A stretch of 64,000 bases of DNA from Conchocele bisecta. Its lineage: Eukaryota; Mollusca; Bivalvia; Lucinida; Thyasiridae. The notes beneath the pieces are model-generated. The model did no database searches and was not told where the DNA came from. It worked only from the letters and a program-made list of their open reading frames with translations. Made by a program: the position numbers and the translations under genes. Each line of letters begins with the position of its first letter. The stretch's first letter is position 1. The stretch is from positions 10,962,042-11,026,041 of the forward strand of contig CM055272.1 in the NCBI GenBank assembly GCA_029237695.1. The letters are read 5' to 3'. This document shows, piece after piece, positions 1 through 11,317 of this stretch.

Positions 1-2184
1 AGTGTTATAAAACATTATGTTAGAGGTCTGTAGTGTTATAAAACATTATGGTAGAGGTCTGTAGTGTTGTAAAACATTATGGTAGAGGTCTGTAGTGTTG
101 TAAAACATTATGGTAGAGGTCTGTAGTGTTGTAAAACATTATGGTGTAGTGTTGTAAAACGTTATGGTGTAGTGTTGTAAAACATTATGGTAGAGGTCTG
201 TAGTGTTGTAAAACATTATGGTAGAGGTCTGCATTATGGTAGAGGTCTGTAGTGTTGTAAAACATTATGGTAGAGGTCTGTAGTGTTATAAAACATTATG
301 GTAGAGGTCTGTAGTGGTCTGTAGTGTTGTAAAACATTATGGTAGAGGTCTGTAGTGTTGTAAAACATTATGGTAGAGGTCTGTAGTGGTCTGTAGTGTT
401 GTAAAACATTATGGTAGAGGTCTGTAGTGTTATAAAACATTATGGTAGAGGTCTGTAGTGTTGTAAAACATTATGGTAGAGGTCTGTAGTGTTGTAAAAC
501 ATTATGGTAGAGGTCTGTAGTGTTGTAAAACATTATGGTAGAGGTATGTAGTGTTGTAAAACATTATGGTAGAGGTCTGTAGTGTTGTAAAACATTATGG
601 TGTAGTGTTGTAAAACATTATGGTAGAGGTCTGTAGTGGTCTGTAGTGTTGTAAAACATTATGGTAGAGGTCTGTAGTGTTGTAAAACATTATGGTAGAC
701 GTCTGTAGTGTTGTAAAACATTATGGTAGAGGTCTGTAGTGTTGTAAAACATGTAGAGGTCTGTAGTGTTGTAAAACATTATGGTAGAGGTCTGTAGTGT
801 TATAAAACATTATGGTAGAGGTCTGTAGTGTTGTAAAACATTATGTGTTGTAAAACATTATGGTAGAGGTCTGTAGTGTTGTAAAACATTATGGTAGAGG
901 TCTGTAGTGTTATAAAACATTATGGTAGAGGTCTGTAGTGTTGTAAAACATTATGGTAGAGGTCTGTAGTGTTGTAAAACATGTAGAGGTCTGTAATGTT
1001 GTAAAACATTATGGTAGAGGTCTGTAGTGTTATAAAACATTATGGTAGAGGTCTGTAGTGTTGTAAAAAACATGTAGAGGTCTGTACTTTAGTGTTGTAA
1101 AACATTATGGTAGAGGTCTGTAGTGTTGTAAAACACATTATGGTAGAGGTCTGTAGTGTTGTAAAACTTATGGTTAAGAGGTATGTAGTGTTATAAAACA
1201 TTATGTAGAGGTATGTAGTGTTGTAAAAACATTATGGTAGAGGTCTGTATTGTTTATAAAACATTATGGTATAGGTCTGTAGTGTTGTAAAACATTATGG
1301 TAGAGGTCTGTAGTGTTATAAAAATATTAGGAAGGTTATGGTAGTGGTATAAAAAACATTATGTAGAGGTGTAGTAGTGTTTAAAAACATTTTATGGTAG
1401 GTGGTGTAGTGTTGTAAAACATTATGGTAGAGGTCTGTAGTGTTGTAAAACATTATGGTAGGGTTCTGTAGGTGTTAAAAACATTAATGTAGAGGTGTTG
1501 TAGTGTTTTGTAAAACATTATGGTAGAGGTCTGTAGTGTTGTAAAACATATGGTAGAGGTCTGTAGTGTTATGTAAAACATTATGGTAGAGGTCTGTAGT
1601 GTTGTCAAAACATTATGGTAGAGGTCTGTAGTGTTGTAAAACATGTAAGAAGGTCTGTAGTGTGTAAAAACATTATGGTAGAAGGTCTGTAGTGTTGTAA
1701 AACATTATGGTAAGAGGTCTGTAGTGTGTAAAAAACATGTAGTGGTAAGGTAATAGTGTTGTAAAAACATTATGGTAGAGGTCTGTAGTGTTGTAAAACA
1801 TTATGGTAGAGGTCTGTAGTGTTGTAAAACATGTAGAGGTCTGTAGTGTTATAAAACATTATGGTAGAGGTCTGTAGTGTAGACATTGTAGAGGTCTGTA
1901 GTGTTGTAAAAAACAATTTGGTAAGAGGTCTGTAGTGTGCTAAAAAACTTATGGTAGAGGTCTGTAGTGTTGTAAAACATTATTGTAGAGGTCTGTAGTG
2001 TTGTAAAAACATGTTAGAGGTGTTAGTGTTATAAAACTTATGGGAGTAGGAGGTCTGTAGTGTTGTAAAACATGTAGAGGTCTGTAGTGTTGTAAAACAT
2101 TATGGTAGAGGTCTGTAGTGTAAAACATTATGGTAGAGGTCTGTAGTGTTGTAAAACATTATGGTAGAGATATGTAGTGTTGTA
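1..2184. repeat. 31-bp minisatellite array, open at left edge
   Basis: The unit AGTGTTGTAAAACATTATGG followed by TAGAGGTCTGT (31 bp) repeats head to tail for about 70 unit lengths. The commonest variant has TATAAAAC in place of TGTAAAAC. Shortened units that lose the TAGAGGTCTG part occur around 140-180, 600 and 840. Units from about 1070 to 2080 are much more indel-rich than those before. Reading frames across the array (for example 440-234 on the minus strand) only restate the repeat. The array stops at about 2184 in unrelated sequence; its left end is outside the window. Confidence 0.97.
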
Positions 2185-3085
2185 AGGGTCAATAGGACCG
2201 TGTGAATCAACACAGCGCTATTGTTTTCACCCTGTCAGTATGTCTCGTCTGATTTTGTTTCTGTGCAATCATTTGAGTTTTTGATTTACACTGTATATGC
2301 CTTTACTATCAGAAAATCCTGGTAAAGTTTGAAATTGAATCCAGTCCGCTTTCGTTTTCACCAAGTTACATGCTGGTAAACACATATTATGAATCTTAGT
2401 AAACAACAAAATAGTGACCCAGGGGACGAAAATTCCACTCGTCTGCTCGTATTGACGAGTGACATTTCCAGTCGGGCGAGTAGAATATCCATTTTAGTCG
2501 TCCGACCAGACAAGTGACAATTTACAGCTTAGGCGAAAAAAAATATTCATCTGCCACATAATGTGCTTCAAATAGTCACGATAGTAATATTACCGGATTT
2601 TCTGTGAAGGCTTGTTTACGTTGAAGCAAATGTCGTTGTCTAATTATAAGGGAGGTAATTAACAGTACTAGCCCTGTGTCTATTCTAAGGGACATGCCGA
2701 TGCTGGGACCGATTAGGTCTTTGGCCGAAATAACTGACAACACGTTGAGGTTTACATTTATTATAAATGTGTGTGGAGACAATGATAAATACCATAATGC
2801 ATCTTTTTTTATTATTATATAGATCTGAATTTTATTTTGATTCAATAAAAAAATACTGATTATTGTCCGAAAATCACTTCATATATATAGTTTGGTGACT
2901 GAGTTTTCATTGGGGCGAGTTAGATATTTTGAGTTGTTGTGTCGTAGTAAATGTAATCCCCGCATTGTCGGTGTCTCGTTATTCGATAATGTTTGTATGT
3001 TTCCGTATGATAGGCAATATGAGTATGACATATTCCGAAAGTTGCACAGTATTAATGTGTCGCGTCATCTGCAAGATTAACAAAC
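2185..3085. other. low-copy non-genic stretch with one GACGAGT-rich patch
   Basis: No coding sequence is recognised. At 2428-2525 there is a patch with repeated ACTCGTC, GACGAGT and GGGCGAGT words in both orientations. It resembles patches at 3430-3490, 4535-4640 and 5290-5365 and so belongs to a local dispersed repeat. Confidence 0.6.
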
Positions 3086-3401
3086 ATGTCGGACATAAGA
3101 AATGTTTTCCAAGGCGGGGGAGATCGAGAAAGGAAAGAGGATACCTCGTTTCGTGAAAACCAAAACTAAGTCAGAAACTCTATGATCAAACAAAAAGAAA
3201 ACTACTTGTGAGGGAAGAATGGCTAACCGCTTACAAGTGGGCCGAAGTAGAAAATCAAGAACTTTACTGCAAAATTTGTAGAAGATTTCCGGAGTTTCTG
3301 ATGAGGATTCAACACTTGTCAAGGGCATAAAAGAAAACTATAGGAAAGAAACACTAAAATATCACGATAACAGTGTAAAACATGTGAAATGCATTGAATG
3401 T
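3086..3401 (+). pseudogene. decayed BED/TTF-type zinc-finger fragment, ZNF862/hAT-like
   Basis: Three short open stretches in three frames resemble the start of ZNF862-like or hAT-associated proteins. The first begins with ATG at 3086 (MSDIRNVF) and stops at 3167-3169. The second, from 3208, contains EEWLTAYKW and then YCKICRRF, a Cys-x2-Cys pair preceded by aromatic residues. The third, from about 3303, reads KGIKENYRKETLKYHDNSVK and supplies a His-x5-His pair. Cys-x2-Cys followed by His-x5-His after a short insert is the BED-type zinc-finger pattern, which binds DNA in hAT transposases and host genes derived from them. No catalytic domain follows, because the frame closes at 3548. At least two frameshifts make this a relic. 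The family call rests on motif recognition only; a C2H2-like chance match is the alternative. Confidence 0.5.
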
Positions 3402-3429
3402 CAACTTATATGCAGAATGAGTGATACTT

Positions 3430-3490
3430 GGAGCAGGACGAGTGGAAATTCTTGGGGTACTCGTCCTGCAGGACGAGTGAGAAAATTGAA
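3430..3490. repeat. GRCGAGTGG repeat patch with perfect 20-bp palindrome
   Basis: The perfect palindrome ACTCGTCCTGCAGGACGAGT lies at 3459-3478. A further GCAGGACGAGTGG starts 26 bp upstream, so the same word occurs three times. It sits directly downstream of the zinc-finger relic. Related words recur at 2428-2525, 4535-4640 and 5290-5365. Confidence 0.7.
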
Positions 3491-3548
3491 AATGTTTGTC
3501 CCTTGTGACCGCCACAGCAATATGCATGCCATATATCTCTCTGTGTAA

Positions 3549-4530
3549 TACAGTGTTGCATCGGCAATATTTTGTGATTGTACATATTTTTATACGTCCT
3601 TTTGAAAAATGGGGCAAATGGTTTTGCACTGTTTTCGGGGACCTATTACATGCATCTCTGCAACCCTACATGTATGTCTGATTGACTTGAAACATATTCT
3701 TGCATAAGGTCAAGGTCAAATTACTCAGATATTTGCGTTAAAGATTTAACCAAATTTGCGTTAAGAGTTTTTGGTTATGTATATTTCTGCAACTCTAGGC
3801 CCGATTGACTTGAAACTTCATACTTCTGTTTATCGTTATCCATATTTTCATATCCATACACAACCCATGCCTGAGGTCGAGTTTTAAAATTACTTATTAT
3901 CTCTGCAACCATAAGTCTGATGGACTTGATATATAATATTCCTGTTTATCACCATCTATAGTTTCATTCCTGTGATCATGCAGAAACATTCAAGGATTAG
4001 TACATGTACTAACGTGCACTGCTAGTGTGAGATAATTGATTTCTAGTGGCTGTAATTTGCAACCAACGTAATGTTTATATTTATGTTTCATTTCATTGTT
4101 GTCTCATACAGAATTCTGCCCTCGTTGCTGCCATCACACCAACAAAAAATAATATTCAACTTCTCTTCCAAACTTGTTGTAAACAATTGGGTGTAAAGGA
4201 GGCTTTTATTTGTTATAATTTTAATTGAAGAATAATAATACATGAAGACTGAAATTCAAATTGTTTCTTGCTCCAGTTGTCGGCGAAACTAATAATTCCT
4301 GTATAATAGTGAGCACTTTGGTGCTGTCGGTTAATGCATGATCTGGCTTTTTGTCATGGAGGGCGACATACACAGTAGTGGATAGTTCAAGTATCCTTTA
4401 CTGCATCTGGCTGTGTTTTACAGTCATTCCTAATTCTGCAGTTTACTGGAATCACATTGACAGTTTACGTCAATCCATATGTATGTCTGTCACCCACAAA
4501 ATGGTTATTTTGCATCACTGTCTGAATGAA
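3549..4530. other. non-genic, degenerate GGTCAAGGTCA-type repeats
   Basis: Between about 3670 and 3990 three diverged units share GACTTGAAAC, a TCATCC/TATCC word and an AAGGTCAAGGTCA-like or GAGGTCGAG word. This resembles one sub-repeat of the family seen at 52500-52950. The remainder holds nothing recognisable. Open frames of 60-91 codons on either strand have no coding character. Confidence 0.45.
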
Positions 4531-4534
4531 GATC

Positions 4535-5370
4535 AGGGGTGTAAAATTCAACTCGCCCGCTCTCATTGCATTGGCGAGTCCTTATCATCCTCAGACGAGT
4601 GGTAATTACCGTCCGCTAGTCCGACAGGGCGAGTAACTTTTTCCTTTATCTAAATCCCTAAAACATATTTGAAATGCGTCTTCTTCACACACTTTTCACA
4701 AATTGTGATCGCTTAGGCGCATCAATTCATCCCATATCAACATTTGGAAGACACAGAGTAAACTGGTGTTTGACGGTTACCAATAACTATAGACTGTGAT
4801 CTAATTCAGGTTGAAAATCATATCGATTGCAATTCAATTTATCACTAACCCGACACTAACCCTACTGTGTTAAAATTTTACATCGACACTGGTTAACGTA
4901 AGGTCTTACGGGACAGTGCAGAACTAGGGGTAAAAAGGGGGTGGGCGATTTTCTATATATTTCAGTACAGACTATGCAAGTTACACCAGTGTGTCTAGAA
5001 AATAGGTTTATGAATATTTCTTGACTTTGTGAGGCTTGACTAGGTGTATAATGATATTATAACAATTAATTACACTACATACTTACTAAATCAGAAATCA
5101 GTTTATTTCAAATGATAATATATCATGAATATCTATATATTTGCACACTAATTTTTTGTCTTGGAAAATCCATAGTAAATAGGGGTTTTGCAAAATAAAC
5201 AGTGTATAAACATATAGGGTTTTTACGGTGGTATCGATTCAATGAAATGGTCATGTTATAATTATATACATGTGCAGTCAAGTTATGGACTATGCAGGGC
5301 GAGTGGTAAATTGGTAAGGGCGTGTAGCTTTCTGCTCCTGCAGGGCGAGTGGATTTTTCCAAATTTTTTC
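4535..5370. repeat. two further GACGAGT/GGCGAGT patches in low-copy DNA
   Basis: At 4535-4640 the words AACTCGCCCG, GGCGAGTCC, GACGAGTGGTAATT and GGGCGAGTAA cluster. At 5290-5365 GGGCGAGTGGTAAATT and CTGCAGGGCGAGTGG repeat, the second being half of the 3459-3478 palindrome. The ~640 bp between them show nothing I recognise. Confidence 0.5.
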
Positions 5371-5558
5371 ACCACTGGCCACTGTAAGAATAAATTAATT
5401 TGGGGTCGGTCTAGAGCCAGGTCAGAATGCTCATGAGAGGTTGGAAAGGTGGCTGAAAGTGGCTGTGTATAGTATATAGTACTTCCGAATATGCCTTTCA
5501 CAAAGACAGTTGAGATGTATGTCAATGAAAATTGTATGAATACAGTCGCAACTTGTCA

Positions 5559-5829
5559 CAGGGGCGGATCCAGGATTTCAGGATGGGTGGTGGGGGGGGG
5601 CGGGACTTCTTCATTGAAATAGTTTAATATATTTTCGAACTAGCACCGTTTGTTCGTTGACCAAGAAGGGAGACTGCTAGATGGGTCCGGCGGTCTGCCC
5701 TCCGGAATATTTTTGATATCTACGCCCCATTTTGCTGCGTTATGGCGCATTTTAGAGCAAACATATCTATACTTGCCAAATTTTAGTGGTGGCGTGCTCC
5801 GGGCTTTCCCCTACGTGAATCCGCCCTTG
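5559..5829. mobile_element. 271-bp MITE, CAGGGGCGGATCCAGG ends, 5-bp TSD
   Basis: The left end is CAGGGGCGGATCCAGG and the right end reads GTGAATCCGCCCTTG, its imperfect inverse. The element is flanked on both sides by TGTCA (5554-5558 and 5830-5834), a 5-bp target-site duplication. A second copy at 60505-60771 has the same length class and its own 5-bp duplication. It has no coding capacity and the superfamily is not assigned. A G-run follows the left end in both copies. Confidence 0.75.
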
Positions 5830-5924
5830 TGTCATAAACATGCATTGTCGGCTAATTTCAATATCGTAAACATCAACTTCAGGTAATTTCATGCTAAATT
5901 GAACTTAGCTGTAGTAGTCCTATT

Positions 5925-6160
5925 GCGTAAATCCACCACGTCATCGCAGAAATTTAATCCTTTCCACACTGGTCCGTCACGGACTGTTGTAGTGGAACCG
6001 TAGTGGAGCTTCCACGCTGGCTAGCGTGGATCCATGCGCCGTGACGGACTCCATGATGCAGGGTGGACAGTATTAGTGGAAGGGTGATTATCGATATCGT
6101 CATCACGTCCGCCCACCGTTCCACTACACAGGGTGGATATAGTAAATACATGTAGTGATT
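5925..6160. repeat. hairpin-rich repeat with AGTGGA/CCACGC words
   Basis: CCACGCTGGCTAGCGTGG at about 6012-6029 is a perfect 7-bp stem with a 4-nt loop. The surrounding words TTCCACTACACAG, GTCACGGACT and TAGTGGAA recur at 6605-6690 (TTCCACTACACAGCGTGGAG and GCGCCACGCTGTATGG). The two patches bracket a short open frame at 6203, so this may be one decayed element spanning about 5925-6700. Confidence 0.45.
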
Positions 6161-6202
6161 ATTTACATGTACGTTAAACGTCTTTTGTTTGGATTTTGCA
6201 TA

Positions 6203-6295
6203 ATGGCGGTACCCATGAGTGGTGATGTAGATCTTTTTTCATCAATACCGCTACGGTTTCTTCCTCTGAATGATGACCATATGTTCCAGTCTTAG
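6203..6295 (+). CDS. 30-codon open frame, possible 5' fragment of a lost gene
   Basis: ATGGCGGTACCCATGAG opens a 30-codon frame with acidic and hydrophobic residues (MSGDVDLFSSIPLRF) that ends in TAG at 6293-6295. Start context and composition look more coding-like than neighbouring chance frames. It lies between two patches of the hairpin-rich repeat, so it could be the first exon or 5' remnant of a transposase gene. I do not recognise a family, and a chance frame is equally possible. Confidence 0.2.
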   Translation: MAVPMSGDVDLFSSIPLRFLPLNDDHMFQS

Positions 6296-6699
6296 TACAA
6301 AATAAAAACTAATTGAGATGCTTTATTAATCAACACGCTAATGTGCATGTAGGCGGAAAACATGTGTACTTTAATTGCCATCCACATTAGCAAACGTCAG
6401 TTAAAATCGGTCAATTTTCATGTAATTTTGATTGCCATTCAGGTGTTCAAGTCCATTGCAAGAACCTTCATTATAATAATTATCGAACTTAGTCGCCACA
6501 GATCCGTGATGGAAAAATTGATTATCTATCTTAGCCGTCAAGCATCTGCGACGAAAAAATCGGTAGTGGCCGGTGGTGCAACAAACTTTCCCGTCATGAT
6601 AATACCACCGATCAGCGTAGAATTTCCACTACACAGCGTGGAGTCGTCATGGCGCCACGCTGTATGGTGGCCCGCCACTACATAGGACGGACCGCTAAT

Positions 6700-7120
6700 A
6701 CCCTAGGACAACATTGCACGTCTGTCTTTCTAAGTGGAATTTTCAAAAACACGATAAGCTGTCTGTAGATCTATTGGAAAACCATGCGGGTAGTGATGTA
6801 ATTTCTCTCACCGATTCATGATTACTACTTACTACCGCTTTGCTGCAGATGAAAAGAGAAACCCGCTTGAAACTCTTCAAGAGCTTTATTACAAGATATT
6901 TACAACATTGCACACGTCTGTATAACAAAACATTGTGATGCCTTAACACACGCTGTACATGTAGGATTAGCAAAAATAACAAAATTTAACCATGCGAGAA
7001 CTGAATGTTAGATGGCGTAGTGTCCAGTCAAAACAAATTTGTTATGTGACTCCATCTGCGTGAAATATGTTTACAATTTACAATGCTAGTTATTTTTTCA
7101 ATAATAGAAACATTGTGTCA
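6700..7120. other. non-genic, nothing recognised
   Basis: AT-rich single-copy-looking sequence without a motif, hairpin or coding frame I can support. Confidence 0.5.
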
Positions 7121-7610
7121 ATAATTTTGGACGTGTCCTTACCAAAATTCATCAATAGCTTCCGAACACCAATGGCTAGTTATCCAGTATCATTCTGGTG
7201 ACCTAGACCTTCACCTTCGGGACCTTAACCGTTGTGTATGTACATCCAAATGTTGAATACCTTCTGATCCGTTAGTCTGATCCGTACCAAATTTCATCAA
7301 TAGCTTTCTCACATTGATGCTAAATACCAACTGTCATTTGGATGACCTCAACCTTCACCTTGGTGACCTTAACCTTTGTGTCAATAATTTTGTACATACA
7401 TTTCCTGATCCGTTAGTCGGATCCTTACCAAACTTCATCAATGGCTTCCTCACATTGATGGCTATAAACCCAGGGTCATTTGGGTGACTGTGACCATGGT
7501 GACAATGACATTGATGTCAACAATTTATATTTGATGAAATTCCACCAAATAATGATTTTGTTGCACAAAAAATGATCCGGCGGGCGGGCGGGCGGGCGGG
7601 CACAGCTTGT
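7121..7610. repeat. ~145-bp tandem repeat ending in a CGGG run
   Basis: ACCAAA-TTCATCAATAGCTT recurs at about 7141, 7288 and 7428, giving a 140-147-bp period. Each unit carries CATTTGGATGACC, TTCACCTTGGTGACC and TTAACCTTTGTGTCAATAAT-type words. The array ends in (GGCG)n at 7578-7600. A G/C tetranucleotide run beside 140-190-bp units is the plan of the hairpin-ended families elsewhere in the window. Here the run lies at the right side, so the element would be in reverse orientation. Confidence 0.7.
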
Positions 7611-8410
7611 TCACGCAATAACTAAAGTTCTACTGACTGTCGAAATCAGATTGCGCGGCAGTGATTTTGTCATTATGGCTGTCCAGACCGCTATATCAGC
7701 TTTCCACTCGAGTCTTTGAGCCTTGTGATCCAATTAATTAAAAAAACCTTGCTTCAAATAATGACATATCCTTCACAAGTTATTTTGTTAAACTAAGTTA
7801 GCGTTTCATTACATTTAATGGATGGATGTTTCCAGGACCGGAGTCTTCGTTATCACATTATCGACTGTATACGGGAAAACGCACGTCATTTACTTACTAT
7901 CAACGTATTCCCAGACCAGCAAGCACAGCCTACTAGCAAAATCACAATATACAAGTTCACGGTCTGTCAGTGACACATTTCGATGCGACTTCAGTCTTGA
8001 CTAACACTATATTGCCATACAAGGCCTGATGTATTGGCTACCACAACGTGTTGTGTCTGCCGTGTCCTCTGTACCAACCATTCCAGGCCTGGTTTTGTTG
8101 CCAATATCAATACCCCATTTAGTCGGAGCTCGTTATTCTTGGCAACTTAAATTTCACGCTGCAGTTAACCCTATCTGCTTTCCGCCTTATGTAGAAGAGG
8201 AGACGTAGATACATCATCCTTGTCTCGGAGATAATACTGATGCTGCGGCTGTTTATCCTGTTATTGGAGTATGCTCAGATCGATGACAATTGTCTGTGGA
8301 CAAAACTTGGTATTAGGTCAGTTTATGGGAGCGTGGTGTTATACTTGTAACAGGAAAGCTCATGTTCATCCAATAAAATGGAGATACATTACAAGACATA
8401 ATGCTACATC
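7611..8410. other. non-genic, nothing recognised
   Basis: No element end, tandem period or coding frame was found in this stretch. Confidence 0.5.
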
Positions 8411-8523
8411 CAGGGCCCGGTTGCTCAAAGCTTCTGTTAGCTTAACAGACTGTTAAATCCCTAGCATTGCTAAGGATTTAACAGTCTGTTAAGCTAACAG
8501 AGGTTTTGAGCAAACGGGCCCTG
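8411..8523. mobile_element. 113-bp foldback MITE, CAGGGCCCG ends
   Basis: The arms begin CAGGGCCCGGTTGCTCAAA and end with its inverse (TTTTGAGCAAACGGGCCCTG), and the complementarity runs about 49 bp inward. The inner stem reads CTGTTAGCTTAACAGACTGT on the left. The loop is about 12 nt (CTAGCATTGCTA). The whole element is therefore one near-perfect hairpin. CAGGG-type ends are common in hAT elements, but no 8-bp duplication is visible, so the superfamily is open. Confidence 0.8.
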
Positions 8524-8626
8524 CTTGGTATCTACGTTTCCTTTGTTGGACATGCCTTGTTGCTGGAAGATCATGGAGCAAAGTCGTACAATTGCAGAGC
8601 AGATCTAAATGTAATATGACCCCAAT

Positions 8627-8930
8627 TAAATGCATATTTTACTTTTACAAATGTATTACAATGTATTGATTTTCTTCCTTATTAAATAGGGAACAAATTA
8701 TAAAATAGAAATCAAATTTAAAAATTCACTTATTTGAGCTGCAAAAAAGCAAACACCGTTTTTAAGTAAATTTTCATTACAGTATTTTCACTACTTAATT
8801 TGAAAATCAATGCATATTTTCACATTGCTGCGAGTATTTTGTACTCTAACTTTTGATAATCAATGCGTATTCTGCTAAAATAAGTGCGTAAAATACGCCA
8901 ATATGCACATTATCTGGAGCCCTGCAATTT
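8627..8930. repeat. ~300-bp repeat ending TATCTGGAGCCCTG, copy 1
   Basis: It starts near ATGCATATTTTACTTTTACA and ends ATTATCTGGAGCCCTG. A near-identical second copy lies in direct orientation at 9159-9473. The same terminal word closes a different sequence at 41505-41522. CAGGGCTCCAGATAA, its inverse, looks like a terminal inverted repeat, but no opposite end was found. Minus-strand frames here (9270-8875) are chance. Confidence 0.65.
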
Positions 8931-8984
8931 TCAAGCATTTTTGTCTCACCACAGATGGAGTTTCTTGCATTTTGATTGGTTGTT

Positions 8985-9018
8985 TTGACAGACAATATGA
9001 CGCGATATTGTCTGTCAA
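8985..9018. repeat. 34-nt perfect hairpin
   Basis: TTGACAGACAATAT and ATATTGTCTGTCAA form a perfect 14-bp stem around the 6-nt loop GACGCG. It lies between the two copies of the 300-bp repeat. Confidence 0.85.
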
Positions 9019-9158
9019 CATGGTTGGAATCAAATTCGTCACAAATTTGAAAACAAAATATATTGGATGTTGTCCCTGAAACCTACTTTTAGCGACTGGA
9101 AAAAGCTCCAGATAAGTATTGTATCTGAAGAGTATTATACCCCCATATTTCAAATTCA

Positions 9159-9473
9159 ATGCATATTTTACTTTTACAAATGTACTATTGATTTTCTTCC
9201 CTATTAAATAGGGAACAAATGATAAAAAATAAAACAAATTTAAAAATTCACTTATTTGAGCTAGCTGCAAAAAGCAAACACTGTTTGCAGGTCAACTAAA
9301 GTAAATTTTCAACTTTATTACAGTGTTTTCACTACTCAATTTGAAAATTAATGTGTATTTTCACATTGCTGTGAGCATTTTGTACTCCCAATTTTGATAA
9401 TCAATGCGTATTCTGCTAAAATAAAATGAGTGTGTAAAATACGCCAATACACAGCTTATCTGGAGCTCTGCTA
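9159..9473. repeat. ~315-bp repeat, copy 2
   Basis: Direct copy of 8627-8930 with scattered substitutions and small insertions. It ends TTATCTGGAGCTCTG. The 230 bp between the copies are not repeated. Confidence 0.65.
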
Positions 9474-9555
9474 ACTTAAAAGGTCAATTTCACTGGAAAG
9501 GTCAATAATGTCACCCAAACTATATATGTATATGTGCAATAATTCTGCAAAAACC

Positions 9556-9690
9556 AGGGGGCCGTTTCACTAAACTTCCTACGACTAAAATATAAGTGCA
9601 AATTTATGATAATAGTCTGTACATTTCACATTAACAATGTTTTCTTGTAAATAATTGTTGGATTTACATTTATTGAGCGTACGTAAAATA
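9556..9690. mobile_element. truncated CAGGGGGCCGTTTCACTAAA foldback element
   Basis: The left end and about 120 bp match the left half of the complete element at 36457-36670, including ATTGTTGGATTTACATTTA. The right half is missing and is replaced at 9693 by CAGGGGCGATAACCGTG, a word also found at 58960 inside another element. Confidence 0.6.
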
Positions 9691-10794
9691 TCCAGGGGCG
9701 ATAACCGTGTTTCATTAATTTGTATTATTGCGGAAAGATATACATGTATATATATGAGCCGCGCCGTGCGAAAACCGGGCTTAATGACAACATTTTCAGT
9801 CTTTACTTTTTCGCGTATTCTGAATTGTACATCTTTCAAAAGCCATATGCTGCAAAAATTATCAATGTATCCCAAATATTTTTCATTTCAGAAGTATTTT
9901 TATGACGCGTGGTAAAAATATATATGACGTTTTTGATCAATGACGTCGAAATTACGACGTTTTTATCAACGGCGTATACAAGGGGTGTTAATAAAATACC
10001 CAGACAAGTCATATAGATTTGTCATCTTTTATCGCATGTCCACCGAATTTGGATATCTCGTAGCCTGGCCAAGTGTCTCCCATTAGGCCAAGACAAAGTA
10101 TGAAATTAATGTTCATAGCTCGTGTTGCAGTTGCTATTAATGTAACGTCATGTTTTGGATTGCAGTTTCCCTGTTGTTTGCTGCTGTCTGAAATAAGTTT
10201 GGGGAATAATAGCGACATTATTTAACATTTCGTATGCGACAAACTATTTTAAAAATCTGACATCATGACCGGAAATGACGTAGTTTAACGACTGACAGCT
10301 CTGTGTAAGAGAATATGCCGGAAAAAACAAGAGATTATATTAAAGATTGTATTTTAACATAAAACACGAGATATTGATGATGAGAGAAAGTCCATCATCG
10401 GAATGACAATATACGAAAGATACAGTCGGATAGACAATGGACATGAAGGCGTGAAAGGCTAGGCCAGACATGGACGTACAAAAGTCAGACGTTGTGACCC
10501 AAAGTAAATGTCTTGGTCGACTGACCACTTTTCGTGAAATGCCAGATCGGTTGAACTCATTGTGTGATTAAAAAATATGAGGAGACATATGGCTAGATGG
10601 ATCCCGATGATGGTGAACATGTAGCAGAAGGCCAGGCGAGTTCCCAATTTCTCTCGAGTTTTAGGATAGTTGAAATGACATCTGTACATTTTTTCAATTG
10701 AGTGGTTACAGTGGATGAATCTATTATCAAATATCGTCTATTGAGACGTTATTCAATCCTCCATATTCGCCCAATCTTGCCCCATGTGATTTCA
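9691..10794. other. mostly unassigned flank of the DIRS element
   Basis: CAGGGGCGATAACCGTGT at 9693-9710 is shared with 58960-58977. Apart from the weak frame at 10459-10689 nothing is recognised. Confidence 0.4.
10459..10689 (-). CDS. 76-codon open frame with one hydrophobic segment, unrecognised
   Basis: The frame starts at 10689 and contains a basic stretch (KTREKLG) followed by a hydrophobic segment of about 20 residues (FCYMFTIIGIHLAICLLIFF) that could cross a membrane. NHT just after it would be a glycosylation sequon. The frame stays open for some 60 bp upstream of the ATG to a stop near 10752. No splice signals or family are evident. It could be a terminal exon of a membrane protein or chance; I lean to chance because of its isolation. 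Confidence 0.2.
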   Translation of the reverse strand: MYRCHFNYPKTREKLGTRLAFCYMFTIIGIHLAICLLIFFNHTMSSTDLAFHEKWSVDQDIYFGSQRLTFVRPCLA

Positions 10795-10813
10795 TTTTTA
10801 TGTCTTCAAACTA

Positions 10814-10963
10814 ACCTGAATGGTTGCAAACAGATAGGTTGCTATGAAATCGTCCTAATAATAAAAATCTGCCTACTCTAATCACTCAAATAACCCACCA
10901 TAGACCATTCCGCTCTACCCACAGCCAATTGGCTAGTCCGCTATTTAAACTCCTCCTATTATT
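10814..10963 (+). repeat. left inverted terminal repeat of DIRS-like element
   Basis: Begins ACCTGAATGGTTGCAAAC and ends TCCTCCTATTATT. It is the inverse of 17405-17554 over all 150 positions except one (TTGCTATG here, TTGGTATG there). Left terminal sequence outside the shared part, ATGTCTTCAAACTA from 10800, is represented in the ICR. Confidence 0.9.
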
Positions 10964-11317
10964 TTAGGACGCTATCAAGAGTGCAGGTATATTTGTCTCT
11001 CTCTTTATTTCGTGCTTATTTTGAATTTCTGCCATGTATTGTGCCGTATTTGTCATTATATTTCGTGCAATACATATTATTATCACTCTTGTGTGTTACG
11101 TGATTATTCTCCATTGCATTTTTTGGGGTTTTTCACGGTGTTTTACTTTGTGTCACGTATTTTCGCGTGTACGCGATTCGTACCCTAACGGGTTCGTCCC
11201 ATAGTGGATTCGCTCCCGTGACACAATTTTTGTAGCGTTTTTGCGTTTCTTCTATCAGGTTTTGTTATACAATACTTGTTAGCATGCCGCAATCACGCGC
11301 TGCGTGTGGACACATGA

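Noticed and set aside
234..1644. Open frames reading MFYNTTDLYHNVLQHYRPL repeats
   Set aside because: They are the 31-bp minisatellite read in successive frames.
1..2184. CRISPR-like look of regularly spaced short repeats
   Set aside because: Units are contiguous without unique spacers, and the sequence is eukaryotic.
8875..9270. 131-codon minus-strand frame
   Set aside because: It spans the edge of a 300-bp dispersed repeat, and its hydrophobic look follows from AT-richness.
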